Shown: positions 45,842 through 56,870 of the stretch, piece by piece | Layout: each line of letters opens with the position of its first letter | Numbering within the stretch: position 1 is the first letter of the stretch | Origin: Hemicordylus capensis | Taxonomy: Eukaryota > Chordata > Lepidosauria > Squamata > Cordylidae | Length of the DNA stretch: 64,000 nucleotides | Assembly: GCF_027244095.1 (NCBI RefSeq) | Contig: NC_069659.1 | Span: 174,522,001 to 174,586,000, forward strand | Reading direction: 5' to 3' | Position numbers and translations under genes: made by a program | Notes under the pieces: model-generated | What the model was told of the DNA's origin: nothing | Database searches by the model: none | Seen by the model: only the letters and a program-made list of their open reading frames with translations

Positions 45842-46559
45842 AGTCACCACCTGCCTCTGGAAGGAAGTGCTGGGACCACTTTTCACCAACACACCCTCAA
45901 AGAGAAGGCAGGTGGTGAGTGGAGCTGGCTGCCCGTCTGACCTGCCACTCTCTTGTCTGCTCATTGGGCAGGTTTGGGGGTGGGGGCATGGTTGCTGTCC
46001 CAGGCAATAGCACCACCCAGAGGGGGGGGCACACTCCGCTGAGAGTTTGCTAACCCCCCTAGGCAGCAGCCTGCCCATAGATGGGGGCGGTTGCTTCTGC
46101 TCAGGCAGCACTGAGACTAGTATGTCCTCTTGCAGCACTGGGCTTTGGCAGCGGCTGGAGGGTGCACTCTCGCCAACCTCGAGTGGGTTGCCAGATCCTG
46201 CCAGACAGTTTACAGTCTGATCCTGAACGTGCTTATTCAGAGGAATAAGTCCGCTGCAATTTCCTCCGACTTTAAAGGGAAAGGGGGAAAGACCTACAGC
46301 GGAAGACCTGACCGAGTCCCGCGTCAACCTAAGTCTTCAATGCACCAAGCGCCGCCAAAGACTGTCCTGCAGCCAGTCACTCGGTTGGAAAGCGGCTACT
46401 GCTGACTGCACTCACCTCCAAGCATTCCCAGCGCTTAACCTGCCAAAGGAGAGGGGGCGGAGCTGAGACGTGGCTGGGGCAGGCCTGCTGTTCCCTACGC
46501 TGAGACACTCTGCACATGCTCAGAGCCTGGTTTAAGGATGGGATACAAACACAAAATCT
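45842..46559. other. GC-rich upstream flank of the PCDH9 promoter
   Basis: Rising CpG density towards the promoter. Several overlapping chance frames occur on both strands. No exon is recognised. Confidence 0.4.
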
Positions 46560-47600
46560 CGACCTGTGTGCACCTGAGAGGGGAACTCAAGAGTTCTGGC
46601 GCGAGCGGAGGACAGGCTCCCCACGAGTTTCTGCCAGGCAGCCCCGCCATACAGCCGAGGCACCCCCTCTCCGTGCCCGACCGACGTCTCCTCCACCGCT
46701 GCCCGCAGCCTTATTAACCATTCTGTACAGCAGCAGGCAGACCGCTCGCCGCTTCCCCGCCTCCAAAACCTGAGCGACGTGCGTGGCATCCTATGAACGG
46801 CCTCGCTTAGCTCTAGCGCCCGCCTGTCTCGTCGGAAGCCAATCCGATGCCACCGGGAGGCGTGGCTTAGCCTCGTTCCCGCCCTCCTTCTGGGCTTATT
46901 GAGAGTTATATCAAGAAATTCAGTTCAGAGAGAAAGAGAAGAGAGAGTGTAGGAGAGAGAGAGAGAGAGACCAGGAGAGAGAAGGGGAGGGAAAGCTTGT
47001 GCGGCTTCCTTCCAGCAAAGCAATAAACGCATTCGGATTTGTAAGATTTGCAACCATCACCCCACGAGGACGAAATCACAGACCAGCCCAGGAGCATTTT
47101 CCATCACCAGCCTAACTCGATTTTTGCCATTCAATAAGAAGTTGCGGACTCAGTTTTTGCCTCCGTTTCCAGACGCTGATGATGGTGATGGTGATGAGAA
47201 AGGAATGGGATTTAACGTGCGGGTGCACAGCGTGACATGCCCCTGATCTGAAAACGAAGTACGCTGGGATTGCTGGCTGGCTGGCTTCCTTGGGTTTGTT
47301 GAGCTGGCGGTGTCGCCTGCGCCACGTTCTAGACGCCCAAGGGGGATCAGCATCACTTTGATAAGAATAGAAATAAATACATAAGTAAACGAGACGTGGA
47401 GAGCAAGAGAGGGAGAGAGCGAAGATGACGAACCTGGACAGAACTGTGAATTTGTTCTCTGGAGTTGTTAATTTGCCACCCCCGAGCAACACCTCTTGGC
47501 TCAAGGAGGAAGCGTCCGCCTTGCCGATTGCCGGCTGATTTCGCTCACCCCCAGCCCAGCCCCCCAGCCCAATACGAATTTGGTGGCTTGTACCAAATGC
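46560..47600 (+). promoter_or_regulatory. PCDH9: CpG-rich PCDH9 promoter region
   Basis: CpG dinucleotides are dense at about 46560-46900, against an AT-rich background. A CCAAT box (gccaatccgatg) lies at 46839-46843, a GC-box-like gggaggcgtgg follows at about 46855, and a weak TATA-like ttatat is at 46906-46911. A purine-rich stretch (about 46920-47000) then begins, suited to a 5' UTR, placing the start of transcription near 46930. These positions are inferred from motif order, with no transcript data. The region is 1.5-2.6 kb upstream of the PCDH9 coding exon. Confidence 0.55.
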
Positions 47601-47684
47601 ATTGTATGGTGGTTTCTCGGTGTCTTGGAAAAACGGATCCTTCCCCAGCTGCTGCATTTCATCAGCACAAGCTAGAGCGGCAAT
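46930..47684 (+). other. PCDH9: Putative noncoding exon 1 of PCDH9
   Basis: This is the stretch between the inferred start site and a near-consensus 5' splice site (caat|gtaagt) with GT at 47685-47686. It contains short upstream ATGs, for example the 88-codon frame at 47465-47728 that crosses the donor, so it would not encode the main protein. A noncoding first exon before a large coding exon fits PCDH9 organisation in other vertebrates. A second strong donor at 48664 could belong to an alternative first exon. Confidence 0.45.
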
Positions 47685-48262
47685 GTAAGTGCAAAGTTAC
47701 ACATGCTTGGCGGGGGGGGGGGGATTAATTGATGCCGAGATATATTCAGATCATGAGAGAGAGGGAAATCTCTGCTTTGCCTTGAGGTTGCTGTCTCTGC
47801 AGCCCCTACCTGCCTGCATCAGTGTAATGGAAATGATCGCGGACATCACCGCGTAGCTTTTAATGCAGATGTAAGATCAGTGCTTCTGACCAAACTCTCC
47901 CCGCCCCCTAGTCTATGGGGACGCTAGAGCTTTATTTGCTCCCATAAGGGTATCTGAGCAGAAGTCTCTCTCGCTTTTTCTTAACCAGCACTATTAGGCT
48001 GCAGTATTTATGTGTGGCAGCTGCTTGCTAATAACACATCCGGAGGGGCAGCCGAGTATCACTGCCTGCATTGCTCCCCCCCGCCAACCCTTTAGCAGGG
48101 ACGAAAAAAAACAAAACAAAATAGCATCCTTCTGCATTTGATTTGAAAACATCTGGCTGGCTGCTGCCGAGTTGGTTCTAGACGCCTCCTCCCAAATCTT
48201 CTGTTTATTTTGAAGTTGAACAATCTCAGGCAGAAGAAGCAACAACACACACGGTCATACTC

Positions 48263-48264
<2 letters not shown>

Positions 48265-48296
<32 letters not shown>
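48265..48296. repeat. (CA)n microsatellite
   Basis: About 15 CA units in the putative first intron. Confidence 0.95.
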
Positions 48297-48300
<4 letters not shown>

Positions 48301-48670
48301 ACATCTGGAGAAGGTGACATTTTGGATGGCTCTGGGGAAGAAACTGGAAGTCCTGATATTGTCTCCTTTTAGTTTATAAAGATGGGAAGTAGCCAGAGAG
48401 AGCTGCTGCAACAGCAGCAGTACCAGCAGCGGCTTGGCTGGAGTCTCCGACCATCTCCTAGCATTGGCATAGGGGTAAAACACACAAGCAAGAGGAAAGA
48501 AATCTACCTAGGTAATTTAATCGGGGGAGGGTAGGCTGCACGATGCTTTCAGTTGCAGTTAGCATGCAATTCATGTTAAGGGATTTAGAAACAACAACTT
48601 GCATGCATTACATTTATGGCTCAAAGGAGGATTGTATGTTCAGTGCACCAAAGATCAAATTGGGTAAGTG

Positions 48671-48675
48671 TGTGT

Positions 48676-48759
<84 letters not shown>
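48671..48759. repeat. Compound (TG)n(AG)n microsatellite
   Basis: A (TG)n run (about 48679-48708) passes directly into a (AG)n run (about 48708-48759). Such purine/pyrimidine and alternating tracts are prone to length change. It lies about 300 bp upstream of the coding exon. Confidence 0.95.
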
Positions 48760-48761
<2 letters not shown>

Positions 48762-49048
48762 TGCATCTCCCCTTAGTCCTGCAACTTGTTAATTTCATTC
48801 TCGGTGTGTGCAAATGTTAGTGGCAGTATACTGCTGCATTCATGAGAGAAAAGGCTCGCACGCACGCACACACATACACAAAACACGCAAGAAAGAAAAG
48901 GAAGCAGGTGGTGGGTGTTGCTCATTTGCAAGTGTGTGTGTCTGTGTTGCAGAAACATGGAGCAGGACTTGGCAGTTACATCTGGCATTGGGTTGAAATG
49001 AGACAATAACACTTGTTTTTGTTGTTGGTGTTGTGATTGTGTTGACAG

Positions 49049-52000
49049 TGGCTGTCTGGAAGGAAGAGCCCTGATGTGATGCATCCTGCAGTCCTCTTCT
49101 TGCGAGCCAGGCAGCACTCCTTGGTGGAAACCTTGCAATCCAAACATCCCAAGAAGGAGCTATAAACACATTATCATGGACCTGAGGGATTTTTACCTGT
49201 TGGCTGCCCTGATTGCCTGTTTAAGGCTGGATTCTGCTGTAGCTCAAGAACTTATTTACACAATCCGAGAGGAGCTGCCAGAAAACGTCCCCATTGGGAA
49301 CATACCAAAGGATTTGAACATTTCTCACATCAATGCTGCCACAGGAACCAGCGCGAGTCTTGTCTACAGACTGGTCTCCAAAGCAGGGGATGCCCCTTTG
49401 GTCAAAGTATCCAGCACCACAGGGGAGATCTTTACCACCTCCAACAGGATTGACAGAGAACGGCTCTGTGCTGGAGCTGCCTATGCTGAAGAAAACGAGT
49501 GCTTCTTCGAACTAGAGGTTGTGATTCTCCCCAATGACTTTTTTCGGTTGATCAAGATCAAAATCATTGTGAAGGATACCAATGACAATGCCCCCATGTT
49601 TCCATCCCCGGTCATCAACATCTCCATACCCGAAAACACTCTGATCAACAGCCGCTTTCCAATCCCCTCAGCCACAGATCCTGACACCGGTTTCAATGGG
49701 GTGCAGCACTATGAACTACTGAATGGGCAAAGTGTCTTTGGGCTGGATATTGTGGAAACTCCAGAAGGGGAGAAATGGCCTCAGCTGATTGTGCAGCAGA
49801 ACTTGGACAGAGAGCAGAAAGACACCTATGTGATGAAAATCAAAGTTGAGGATGGAGGAACCCCCCAGAAAAGCAGCACTGCCATCCTCCAGGTCACAGT
49901 AAGTGATGTCAATGACAACAGGCCAGTCTTTAAAGAGAGTCAGGTGGAGGTTCACGTCCCAGAGAATGCCCCTGTAGGGACCTCGGTCATTCAGCTTCAT
50001 GCCACAGATGCAGATATAGGAAGCAATGCAGAAATCAGATATATTTTTGGTGCCCAGGTTGCTCCTGCAACTAAAAGACTCTTTGCTTTAAACAACACCA
50101 CTGGGCTGATTACAGTTCAGAGGGCCTTAGACCGAGAAGAGACTGCTATTCACAAGGTGACAGTGCTGGCCAGTGATGGTAGCTCTACACCTGCCCGGGC
50201 AACTGTTACCATCAATGTGACTGATGTTAATGATAACCCCCCTAACGTAGACCTCAGGTACATTATAAGTCCCATCAATGGCACAGTGTACTTATCTGAG
50301 AAAGATCCTGTCAATACCAAGATTGCCCTAATTACAGTCTCAGATAAGGATGCTGACGTGAATGGCAAAGTGATCTGTTTCATTGAGAGAGAGGTGCCGT
50401 TTCACTTGAAGGCCGTTTACGACAACCAGTACTTGTTAGAGACCTCCTCCCTGCTGGACTATGAGGGCACCAAAGAATTCAGCTTTAAAATAGTTGCCTC
50501 TGATTCTGGCAAGCCCAGCTTGAACCAGACTGCCCTGGTAAGAGTTAAGCTGGAGGATGAAAATGACAACCCTCCCATTTTCAGCCAGCCTGTAATTGAG
50601 CTGTCGGTTTCCGAAAACAACCGCCGTGGTCTGTACTTAACAACTATTAGTGCCACGGATGAGGACAGTGGGAAAAATGCAGACATTGTTTATCAGCTTG
50701 GCCCCAACGCCTCCTTTTTTGATCTGGATCGAAAGACAGGGGTTTTGACAGCCTCCCGGGTCTTTGACAGAGAAGAGCAGGAGAGGTTCATTTTTACTGT
50801 TACGGCCCGAGACAACGGGACACCTCCCCTGCAAAGTCAAGCTGCTGTAATTGTTACTGTCCTGGATGAGAATGACAACAGTCCTAAATTCACTCATAAT
50901 CACTTTCAGTTTTTTGTGTCCGAGAACTTACCAAAGTATAGCACTGTTGGCGTGATCACGGTGACCGATGCAGATGCAGGCGAGAATAAAGCTGTGACCC
51001 TTTCCATCCTAAATGACAATGAGAACTTTGTTCTGGATCCTTACTCTGGAGTTATAAAGTCAAATGTTTCTTTTGATCGAGAGCAGCAGAGTTCCTATAC
51101 ATTTGATGTCAAGGCCATTGATGGAGGACAGCCGCCTCGTTCTTCTACCGCAAAGGTCACCATCAATGTCATGGATGTTAATGACAACAGCCCTGTGGTC
51201 ATCTACCCACCTTCTAACACTTCTTTTAAGCTGGTGCCTCTCTCGGCTATCCCTGGCTCTGTAGTGGCTGAAGTGTTTGCAGTTGACATTGACACCGGGA
51301 TGAACGCTGAACTTAAATATACAATTGTTAGTGGAAACAACAAAGGTTTATTTCGTATTGATCCGGTGACAGGTAACATAACCTTGGAAGAAAAACCTAC
51401 TCTTACTGATGTGGGGCTGCATCGGCTAGTGGTCAACATTAGTGATCTGGGTTATCCTAAATCCCTGCATACTCTTGTCCTTGTGTTTTTGTATGTCAAC
51501 GACACAGCGGGAAATGCCTCTTATATTTATGACTTGATCCGCAGGACTATGGAAACGCCCTTGGATCGAAACATCGGGGACAGCAGCCAGCCCTATCAGA
51601 ATGAGGACTACCTTACAATCATGATTGCTATTGTTGCAGGTGCCATGGTTGTCATTGTGGTGATATTTGTCACTGTTCTGGTCCGCTGCCGCCATGCTTC
51701 CAGGTTCAAAGCTGCCCAGAGGAGCAAGCAAGGTGCCGAGTGGATGTCTCCCAATCAGGAGAACAAACAGAACAAGAAAAAGAAGCGGAAGAAAAGGAAG
51801 TCTCCTAAGAGTTCCCTGTTAAATTTTGTTACCATTGAGGAATCCAAACCTGAGGATGCAGTTCATGAACCTATCAACGGGACAATTAGCCTACCAGCTG
51901 AGCTGGAGGAGCAAAGTATAGGAAGATTTGACTGGGGCACTGCACCACCCACCACCTTTAAGCCTAACAGCCCTGATCTTGCTAAGCATTACAAATCTGC

Positions 52001-52211
52001 CTCTCCACAGTCCGCTTTCCATCTTAAGCCTGACACTCCTGTCTCGGTGAAAAAACATCACGTGATTCAGGAACTCCCTTTGGACAACACCTTTGTTGGG
52101 GGTTGTGACACCCTTTCCAAACGCTCTTCCACTAGTTCAGATCACTTCAGTGCCTCAGAGTGCAGTTCCCAAGGAGGCTTCAAGACAAAGGGCCCCTTGC
52201 ACACCAGACAG
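49049..52211 (+). other. PCDH9: PCDH9 large coding exon (exon 2)
   Basis: The 3' splice site is placed at ttgacag|tggctg (49048/49049), preceded by a T-rich tract; an alternative AG at 49089 is possible. The 5' splice site agacag|gtaaac puts the last exonic base at 52211, exactly after codon 1012 (phase 0). In other vertebrate PCDH9 proteins the sequence after this Gln continues with a separate exon beginning Pro-Gln-Arg-Arg-Val-Thr-Phe, from memory of the family. Confidence 0.75.
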
Positions 52212-52274
52212 GTAAACGAGCACTTTTACTGGTCTATAAGTACTGCATACAAGTGCCCCATCAACCAGTATTAA
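49176..52274 (+). CDS. PCDH9: Protocadherin-9, N-terminal 1012 residues plus 20-codon read-through tail
   Basis: Delta-1 protocadherin, a calcium-dependent homophilic adhesion protein of neurons, single-pass in the plasma membrane. The ATG at 49176 has a strong context (A at -3, G at +4) and opens a signal peptide (residues 1-23, mature start at QELIYT). Seven cadherin repeats follow. Linker motifs are DTNDN at 134, DVNDN at 244, DVNDN at 350, DENDN at 461, DENDN at 564 and DVNDN at 667; the seventh repeat ends near 780 without one. The transmembrane helix is about 813-836 ([20 protein letters not shown]). The cytoplasmic part carries CM1 (the [14 protein letters not shown] region with [11 protein letters not shown]) and CM2 ([13 protein letters not shown]). 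Exonic coding ends at residue 1012. The open frame continues 20 codons through the donor to a stop at 52274. The long form needs further exons beyond the window, including the RRVTF (CM3) phosphatase-1 site. The frame is intact and closely matches mammalian PCDH9 as remembered. Confidence 0.97.
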   Translation: MDLRDFYLLAALIACLRLDSAVAQELIYTIREELPENVPIGNIPKDLNISHINAATGTSASLVYRLVSKAGDAPLVKVSSTTGEIFTTSNRIDRERLCAGAAYAEENECFFELEVVILPNDFFRLIKIKIIVKDTNDNAPMFPSPVINISIPENTLINSRFPIPSATDPDTGFNGVQHYELLNGQSVFGLDIVETPEGEKWPQLIVQQNLDREQKDTYVMKIKVEDGGTPQKSSTAILQVTVSDVNDNRPVFKESQVEVHVPENAPVGTSVIQLHATDADIGSNAEIRYIFGAQVAPATKRLFALNNTTGLITVQRALDREETAIHKVTVLASDGSSTPARATVTINVTDVNDNPPNVDLRYIISPINGTVYLSEKDPVNTKIALITVSDKDADVNGKVICFIEREVPFHLKAVYDNQYLLETSSLLDYEGTKEFSFKIVASDSGKPSLNQTALVRVKLEDENDNPPIFSQPVIELSVSENNRRGLYLTTISATDEDSGKNADIVYQLGPNASFFDLDRKTGVLTASRVFDREEQERFIFTVTARDNGTPPLQSQAAVIVTVLDENDNSPKFTHNHFQFFVSENLPKYSTVGVITVTDADAGENKAVTLSILNDNENFVLDPYSGVIKSNVSFDREQQSSYTFDVKAIDGGQPPRSSTAKVTINVMDVNDNSPVVIYPPSNTSFKLVPLSAIPGSVVAEVFAVDIDTGMNAELKYTIVSGNNKGLFRIDPVTGNITLEEKPTLTDVGLHRLVVNISDLGYPKSLHTLVLVFLYVNDTAGNASYIYDLIRRTMETPLDRNIGDSSQPYQNEDYLTIMIAIVAGAMVVIVVIFVTVLVRCRHASRFKAAQRSKQGAEWMSPNQENKQNKKKKRKKRKSPKSSLLNFVTIEESKPEDAVHEPINGTISLPAELEEQSIGRFDWGTAPPTTFKPNSPDLAKHYKSASPQSAFHLKPDTPVSVKKHHVIQELPLDNTFVGGCDTLSKRSSTSSDHFSASECSSQGGFKTKGPLHTRQVNEHFYWSISTAYKCPINQY
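52206..52217 (+). promoter_or_regulatory. PCDH9: 5' splice site of PCDH9 coding exon
   Basis: agacag|gtaaac: good match to the donor consensus except at intron positions +5 and +6 (A and C for G and T). This moderately weak donor could allow regulated retention, producing the short tail [10 protein letters not shown]...NQY. Confidence 0.75.
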
Positions 52275-53054
52275 AGTGCCAGGATGTCTTTTCTTTCACT
52301 GTAATTTTAGCTTAGTTATAATATGGATAGAGAGTGGGGGGGAAACCTGGTCCCCTTTACTGTCTGTCCGGGGCAAGACTATGCATTTGTAGAATGAAAA
52401 TGATGGTCCAAAGTGGTACGAGTCACCAGTTTTTGTTTTTTAAAAAAGTATTATTATAGAAAGAACTACATGCACACACTCATGCACAAGTACACACATT
52501 CTCTCTCTCTCTCTCTCTCTCTTGCGCGCATACACGCACATACATTCATGCAGCTAGTCTGAGCTAAAAAGCAATTGTGTACAGTTTGTCAAGAACATCT
52601 CAGTGTAGAGGTTTACTGAAGACAAAAAAAGTTTCTCAGTCTGCCAAATTCAGTTCAAAAGGGAAAAACATTGACTCATGATTAAATGTGTTATTTCTGA
52701 TAAAAACATTCGATGTTTCAATTGAGGCTGGCTTAAGTGCTTTTTTTCTTTTTTCTTTTGGTCTTTGTTTCAAACTGATTTGGAACCTTTGTCAAGTTAT
52801 TGGTGTTCAGGGGGTTATTATTTTTTTTTTGTCCTGACAAAGGCTCGAAGATTTCCAAGACGTTACAGTGTCTGTTGGCAGGTTATAACTAAGCTATCAG
52901 GAAGTCTTCCTCTGTTTTGAATTACAATTATTTTTGTTGTACAGTAGTAAAGTTGTGCGTCTATTAGAGTTGAGGGTTTTTGTTGTTGTTTGTTTGCGTG
53001 TTTTTTTTCCCAAATGGCCAAAGTACGCTTTCAAAAGGAATGCATTTGCTCTGA

Positions 53055-53060
53055 ATAAAA
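53055..53060 (+). terminator. PCDH9: Candidate polyadenylation signal 1 (AATAAA)
   Basis: AATAAA in tctgaataaaagacaaatta, about 780 bp beyond the read-through stop. Use is not shown. Confidence 0.3.
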
Positions 53061-53265
53061 GACAAATTATGCAGAAGAAAAAAAATCACCCCATTGTAAA
53101 TATTTTCTCATATTAATAGTGCATAAGTGAGCTGTCACAACTCATTTTAAAGCTGTGAAATATGCCAGATGAAGAAGGATTAGGAGGTGGGGTAATTCAT
53201 ATTTCAACCAAATCCAGCATTAGGATTTGTCCCCCCCCCCCCCCGCCCTCGTCTTAGTTCCTTGC

Positions 53266-53271
53266 TAATAA
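53266..53271 (+). terminator. PCDH9: Candidate polyadenylation signal 2 (AATAAA)
   Basis: AATAAA in tgctaataaagatttaaatg, followed within about 20 bp by gtggtgctgtct, a GT-rich downstream element. This makes it the better of the two signals. Confidence 0.35.
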
Positions 53272-55261
53272 AGATTTAAATGTGGTGCTGTCTAATTCAT
53301 TTCACTGGTGCTTGTCCTTCGCCACTAAATTAGAATGTCAGGATGAGCCTGTAGATGGCACTAAGGTACTATGTGGCTTGGGCTGGCTGGTTGCCAGTCC
53401 TGCAATAGATAAGAAATGGGGGAGGGAAGGTTCAAACTGGTACTACAGCCAAAGAAACCTTTTATTTAATGACAGTCGCACTGAAGCGACTGGTTAAGCT
53501 AGTGTGTTTTGAAAGTCGCTCCTTAGTGCTTAGTTTTTGTTGCATCAATTGTCTAGGCTTTAGCTATCAAGCACACATTGTTGTTGAGAGTTATGGTGGC
53601 TTGTTTGGATTGATCACAGGGGTCATAGACAGGAAACAGAGCATGGCACATTTTAATAGGTTTGTGCCATTAGAGATGGCTAGTGACCATTTTCTAGCTT
53701 GAGTAATCTCCCAAGCTATATGTTATGTTTCTCAAAATTGCATCTTGACTTTTGGACATCTCTGATAACAAGGTGTTGTATTTAAAGACGACACTTAGGA
53801 GGTATCTTGTTGAAGAAACTACTCCCCCAACACTCAATAAACTTGTTAAAAGCCATTTGAGGAAACATTCTTCGCACAGAACTCACCTTCATCAGTATTT
53901 TGAAGCACTTTAGGCTCTCAAAATAATGTTCAGAGTCATTTGGACACCTCTGTCCAGGCAACTTAAAAACAGAAAATAAAACCCCACTGACCATTCAACT
54001 TCTGCTTTATCAACAGCATTTGAGGTCAGATCACTCTCTCCCCACTCTGCACCACCTATTTTTGTCTCACAGATACCTGACATTGTTTTGATGTTAAGCA
54101 GTTCTGTTCTACTTTATTTCTAATTTCCTGGGCTCTGTTACAAGAATGAGTCTTAACTTCTTTGAGGAGTCAAATGGGAATTAAAATCACAAATACAAAA
54201 CGATTTACCTGGCAGCGCATGTAAGCACCACTCAAGAGATTTGAAAGTTAAGGGTGGGAAAACATAAAGACAACATTTCCCTTTATATCTTCTTCATGAC
54301 TGTAAAAATAAATCTGGTTTGCGGTTATAATAGCCTCACAACTGTTGACATGGATGTGCTATTTTTTATGAGTCATATGGGTCTGATTGTATTGAAGCCA
54401 ACAGAAAGATGGATAGGATTTTATATTGCTTAGATGACACCTTATTGTGATGATAGGGAAGCAAGTATTTGAATGGCACAGAACTTTTGCCTTACCCTTT
54501 AAGATTATCCAAAATAAAAGTATAATTTGAGCCACTATGATCCTGTATGTTTTCTTTGACACAAAGAGTTCAGTTACCTTTAAACTTATGGAAAGATGAC
54601 TGTAGAGTTTTTTTAGGGTCTGATTTTGAGATTCTTATGGAGAATACTGGATACTTGCCCATCCAATACCAACAACTAATTTAAGTATATTCCAGTTTAT
54701 ATGACAAGGCTTGCTTTCAAAATAGGCTCCCAGTTATTCTATTTGTGTGGAGTTTTTAAAATTCAAATATTAAAACCAAAACAGATCAAATACCAGTTCC
54801 TGTGTTTTGTAACTATTAAGTGGCTTGCTACTACCATATTTTATGATGAAGTTGTGTAGCCATCAGCAGCAAGATGTGTGAGAAACTGGGACATTTTCAT
54901 TTTGTTCTTCACGAAGTGTTAAGGCACAGCAATTAAAGCTGCAAACTTAAACACACTTGCTTGGAAAGATATTTTCTAGAAGTCAACATTTGTAAGTAAA
55001 TGTGTTTAGGATCAGAGTGCAAGGATGGCTTTTACATAGTTGGGTTTGGTGGGGAGAACTTGCGTCCTTTAAAGGCACCATTAGTACAGAGACACTGGAT
55101 ATCATCTAGGAACACAATCCATAAACAAAGTACTTCTGCACCAGTCCACTGAAATGGATCAAACTACTCTTGCTCAACTTCCACTCAGTTTATTGGGGTG
55201 TGTGGGAGGACTTCACATGGAGTGTGATATGTACATATCAGAGTGTTTGGGGGAAGGTGAT

Positions 55262-55775
55262 GTCATCCTGCTAAATACTGAAGCTATTCTGATGATCACC
55301 AGAAAGTGGGCTAAGGGAGCCTAGCCCACTTCCTGGTGACCGTCGGAACCACCAGGCTCTCAAACAAGCCCAGTGGTTCCAAAGCTAATTCTCCCCTCAA
55401 ATGAATTAGGCCCACCAAATTCCACCTCCCTTTAAATGAGGTTAATGGAGCAAGTGCTCCATTAACCTCATTTTTCTGCTTGTGTGTCACCACAGCACAC
55501 AGCAACACATGAGTAGACCCTCAACCAGGAGGTCACAAGCAGCCTCCTGGGCTCGGGGATCCCTCCAGAATGCCCTGCGCGAGCAACTTCCGGGGGCTGA
55601 GCAATCCCTGCAGCCCCCACTGGCTCAGTGACATTGCCGGTAGTCGTGTGGGCGACCGATCCGGCTGCCCAGGGCCCCACAAGCGATCGTCTGTGGGGAG
55701 AGTGGGCTAAGCTCGCTCTCTTCACAAACCACCTTGAGGCACTTCACACTAATCGTGTGAAGTGCCTCAATATTT
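55262..55775 (-). mobile_element. Multi-hairpin foldback element, copy H4 (most complete)
   Basis: Hairpins on + coordinates: 55294-55341 (20-nt arms, 18 of 20 paired, loop agggagcc); 55434-55473 (19-bp perfect stem aaatgaggttaatggagca, 2-nt loop); about 55700-55720 (gagagtgggct/agctcgctctc-like); and 55736-55768 (14-bp perfect stem gaggcacttcacac, loop taatc). Read on the minus strand, the order matches H1 (terminal hairpin, second hairpin, body, 2-nt-loop hairpin) and then H2. It is about 510 bp, CpG-rich, in the PCDH9 intron. No coding capacity. Confidence 0.8.
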
Positions 55776-56439
55776 GAATAGTTTTTATTTACATCATTGC
55801 TGGGCTAAATGTGGGGCATAATCTAATGCAAAGTTCTCCCAAGCAAACCATTTTGAAGTGAATAGAAACTGCTCATTTTTTGCAGTGGGACACCTGTGCA
55901 GGATTAGTTTCCAATAGATTGTTTTCCATCTTTGCACCATTTTGAAATGGTTAAGTTGACTCTGTAAAATAATAGAGCTGTGACAAAATCGGCTGTGGTG
56001 TGTTTGGCTCCTAAGCTGCTCTATGAGGAATATGCAAGAATCAAGAAACTCTTCACTGGAATATGTTTAATAACTTAGCCCTGAATGAAATAACCCAAAT
56101 TGGAGTACAGTGTCAAGAAAAGGCAATTTGGTTGCTCTGAACACTTTGGAATTTCAAGATTGTTTCTGTTATGTTGATACCTGTGAAGAGTATATTGTAA
56201 TACACTAAGTTCTACATTTTATATTTCATATTCCTTCCAACAACACTTACCCCGAAACTGCTGTAGTTGATGGTGAGGTTGTTCTGGCCCTTGTGGCTTT
56301 CTTGACCCACTGAACTGTCATTGTCACTAAAAGAATAATCTCCTTCAACAACCCTAGATAACATGGACTGAAATAATTAGTGCTGTCTGCAAGGTTTGCT
56401 AGCCAACAAAGAAATGCTTAAGATAAGGAAGCTATTCAC
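55776..56439. other. Intronic DNA without recognised features
   Basis: AT-rich, within PCDH9 intron 2; nothing recognised. Confidence 0.4.
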
Positions 56440-56870
56440 ATGTGCAAGAAGCCCAGTCTGGTTTTGCTTGCACTTGGGTACTGCTTGGATCCTGCCCAAT
56501 CCCAGCAGTGCCTCCGTGGCAAACCCACCTCCAGAGCCACCCTCTTAAACTGGGTTAGGAGAGTAAGCACTCTCCTAACCCCATTTTACTGATCATCTGC
56601 CAGCCCCCCGACTGACTTTGGGGAGGGGAGGGCGGATCCCCATGATGCACTGCACACTTGTGTGGTGCACTATGGGAGTTCCAGAGGCAGGGCAGTGCGT
56701 CCCGGCACTCTGACCCTTGGAGCTACCGACAGAAGCCAGCAATCATCTGGGCGGCTGACCCAGCTGCCCAGCAACAAGGAGAAGATTATCTGTGGGAGAG
56801 GTAAGCTTTTCGAGGCTTCTTCCCTTCACCCCTTCAAGCCCTTCTCCTGAATTGTGAGAAAAGGCTCAAG
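56440..56870 (+). mobile_element. Multi-hairpin foldback element, copy H5
   Basis: Hairpins: 56442-56473 (gtgcaag/cttgcac), 56552-56581 (13-bp perfect stem gggttaggagagt, loop aagc), a central imperfect hairpin at 56643-56675 (atgcactgcacac region), and a right-terminal stem agcccttctc/gagaaaaggct at about 56836-56867. It shares the ggtgca(t/c)tatgggagttcca and gagaaaaggctc blocks with H3, in the same orientation. Confidence 0.7.

Larger units (their letters stand above)
47685..49048 (+). other. PCDH9: Putative intron 1 of PCDH9
   Basis: Runs from the donor at 47685 to a T/G-rich tract ending in ttgacag at 49048. It contains a poly-G run (about 47711-47723), two microsatellites, and a second donor-like site ttgg|gtaagt with GT at 48664-48665 just before the compound microsatellite. 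No coding exon is seen. Confidence 0.4.
52212..55261 (+). other. PCDH9: Start of PCDH9 intron 2 (possible 3' UTR of a short isoform)
   Basis: After the read-through stop at 52274 there are two AATAAA signals (near 53055 and 53266) that could end an intron-retaining transcript. A (CT)n run lies at about 52499-52522 and a poly-C run at 53230-53245. Downstream, AT-rich intronic DNA without recognised repeats continues to 55261. Confidence 0.45.

Noticed and set aside
46130-47728. Overlapping frames of 60-181 codons in the GC-rich PCDH9 upstream region
   Set aside because: They occur on both strands in all frames, as expected in CpG-rich DNA, and none resembles a known protein.
49333-51731. Frames on other phases and strands within the PCDH9 exon
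   Set aside because: Shadows of the intact PCDH9 reading frame.
52934-53116. 60-codon frame downstream of PCDH9
   Set aside because: Low-complexity chance ORF in AT-rich intron DNA with an AATAAA inside it.
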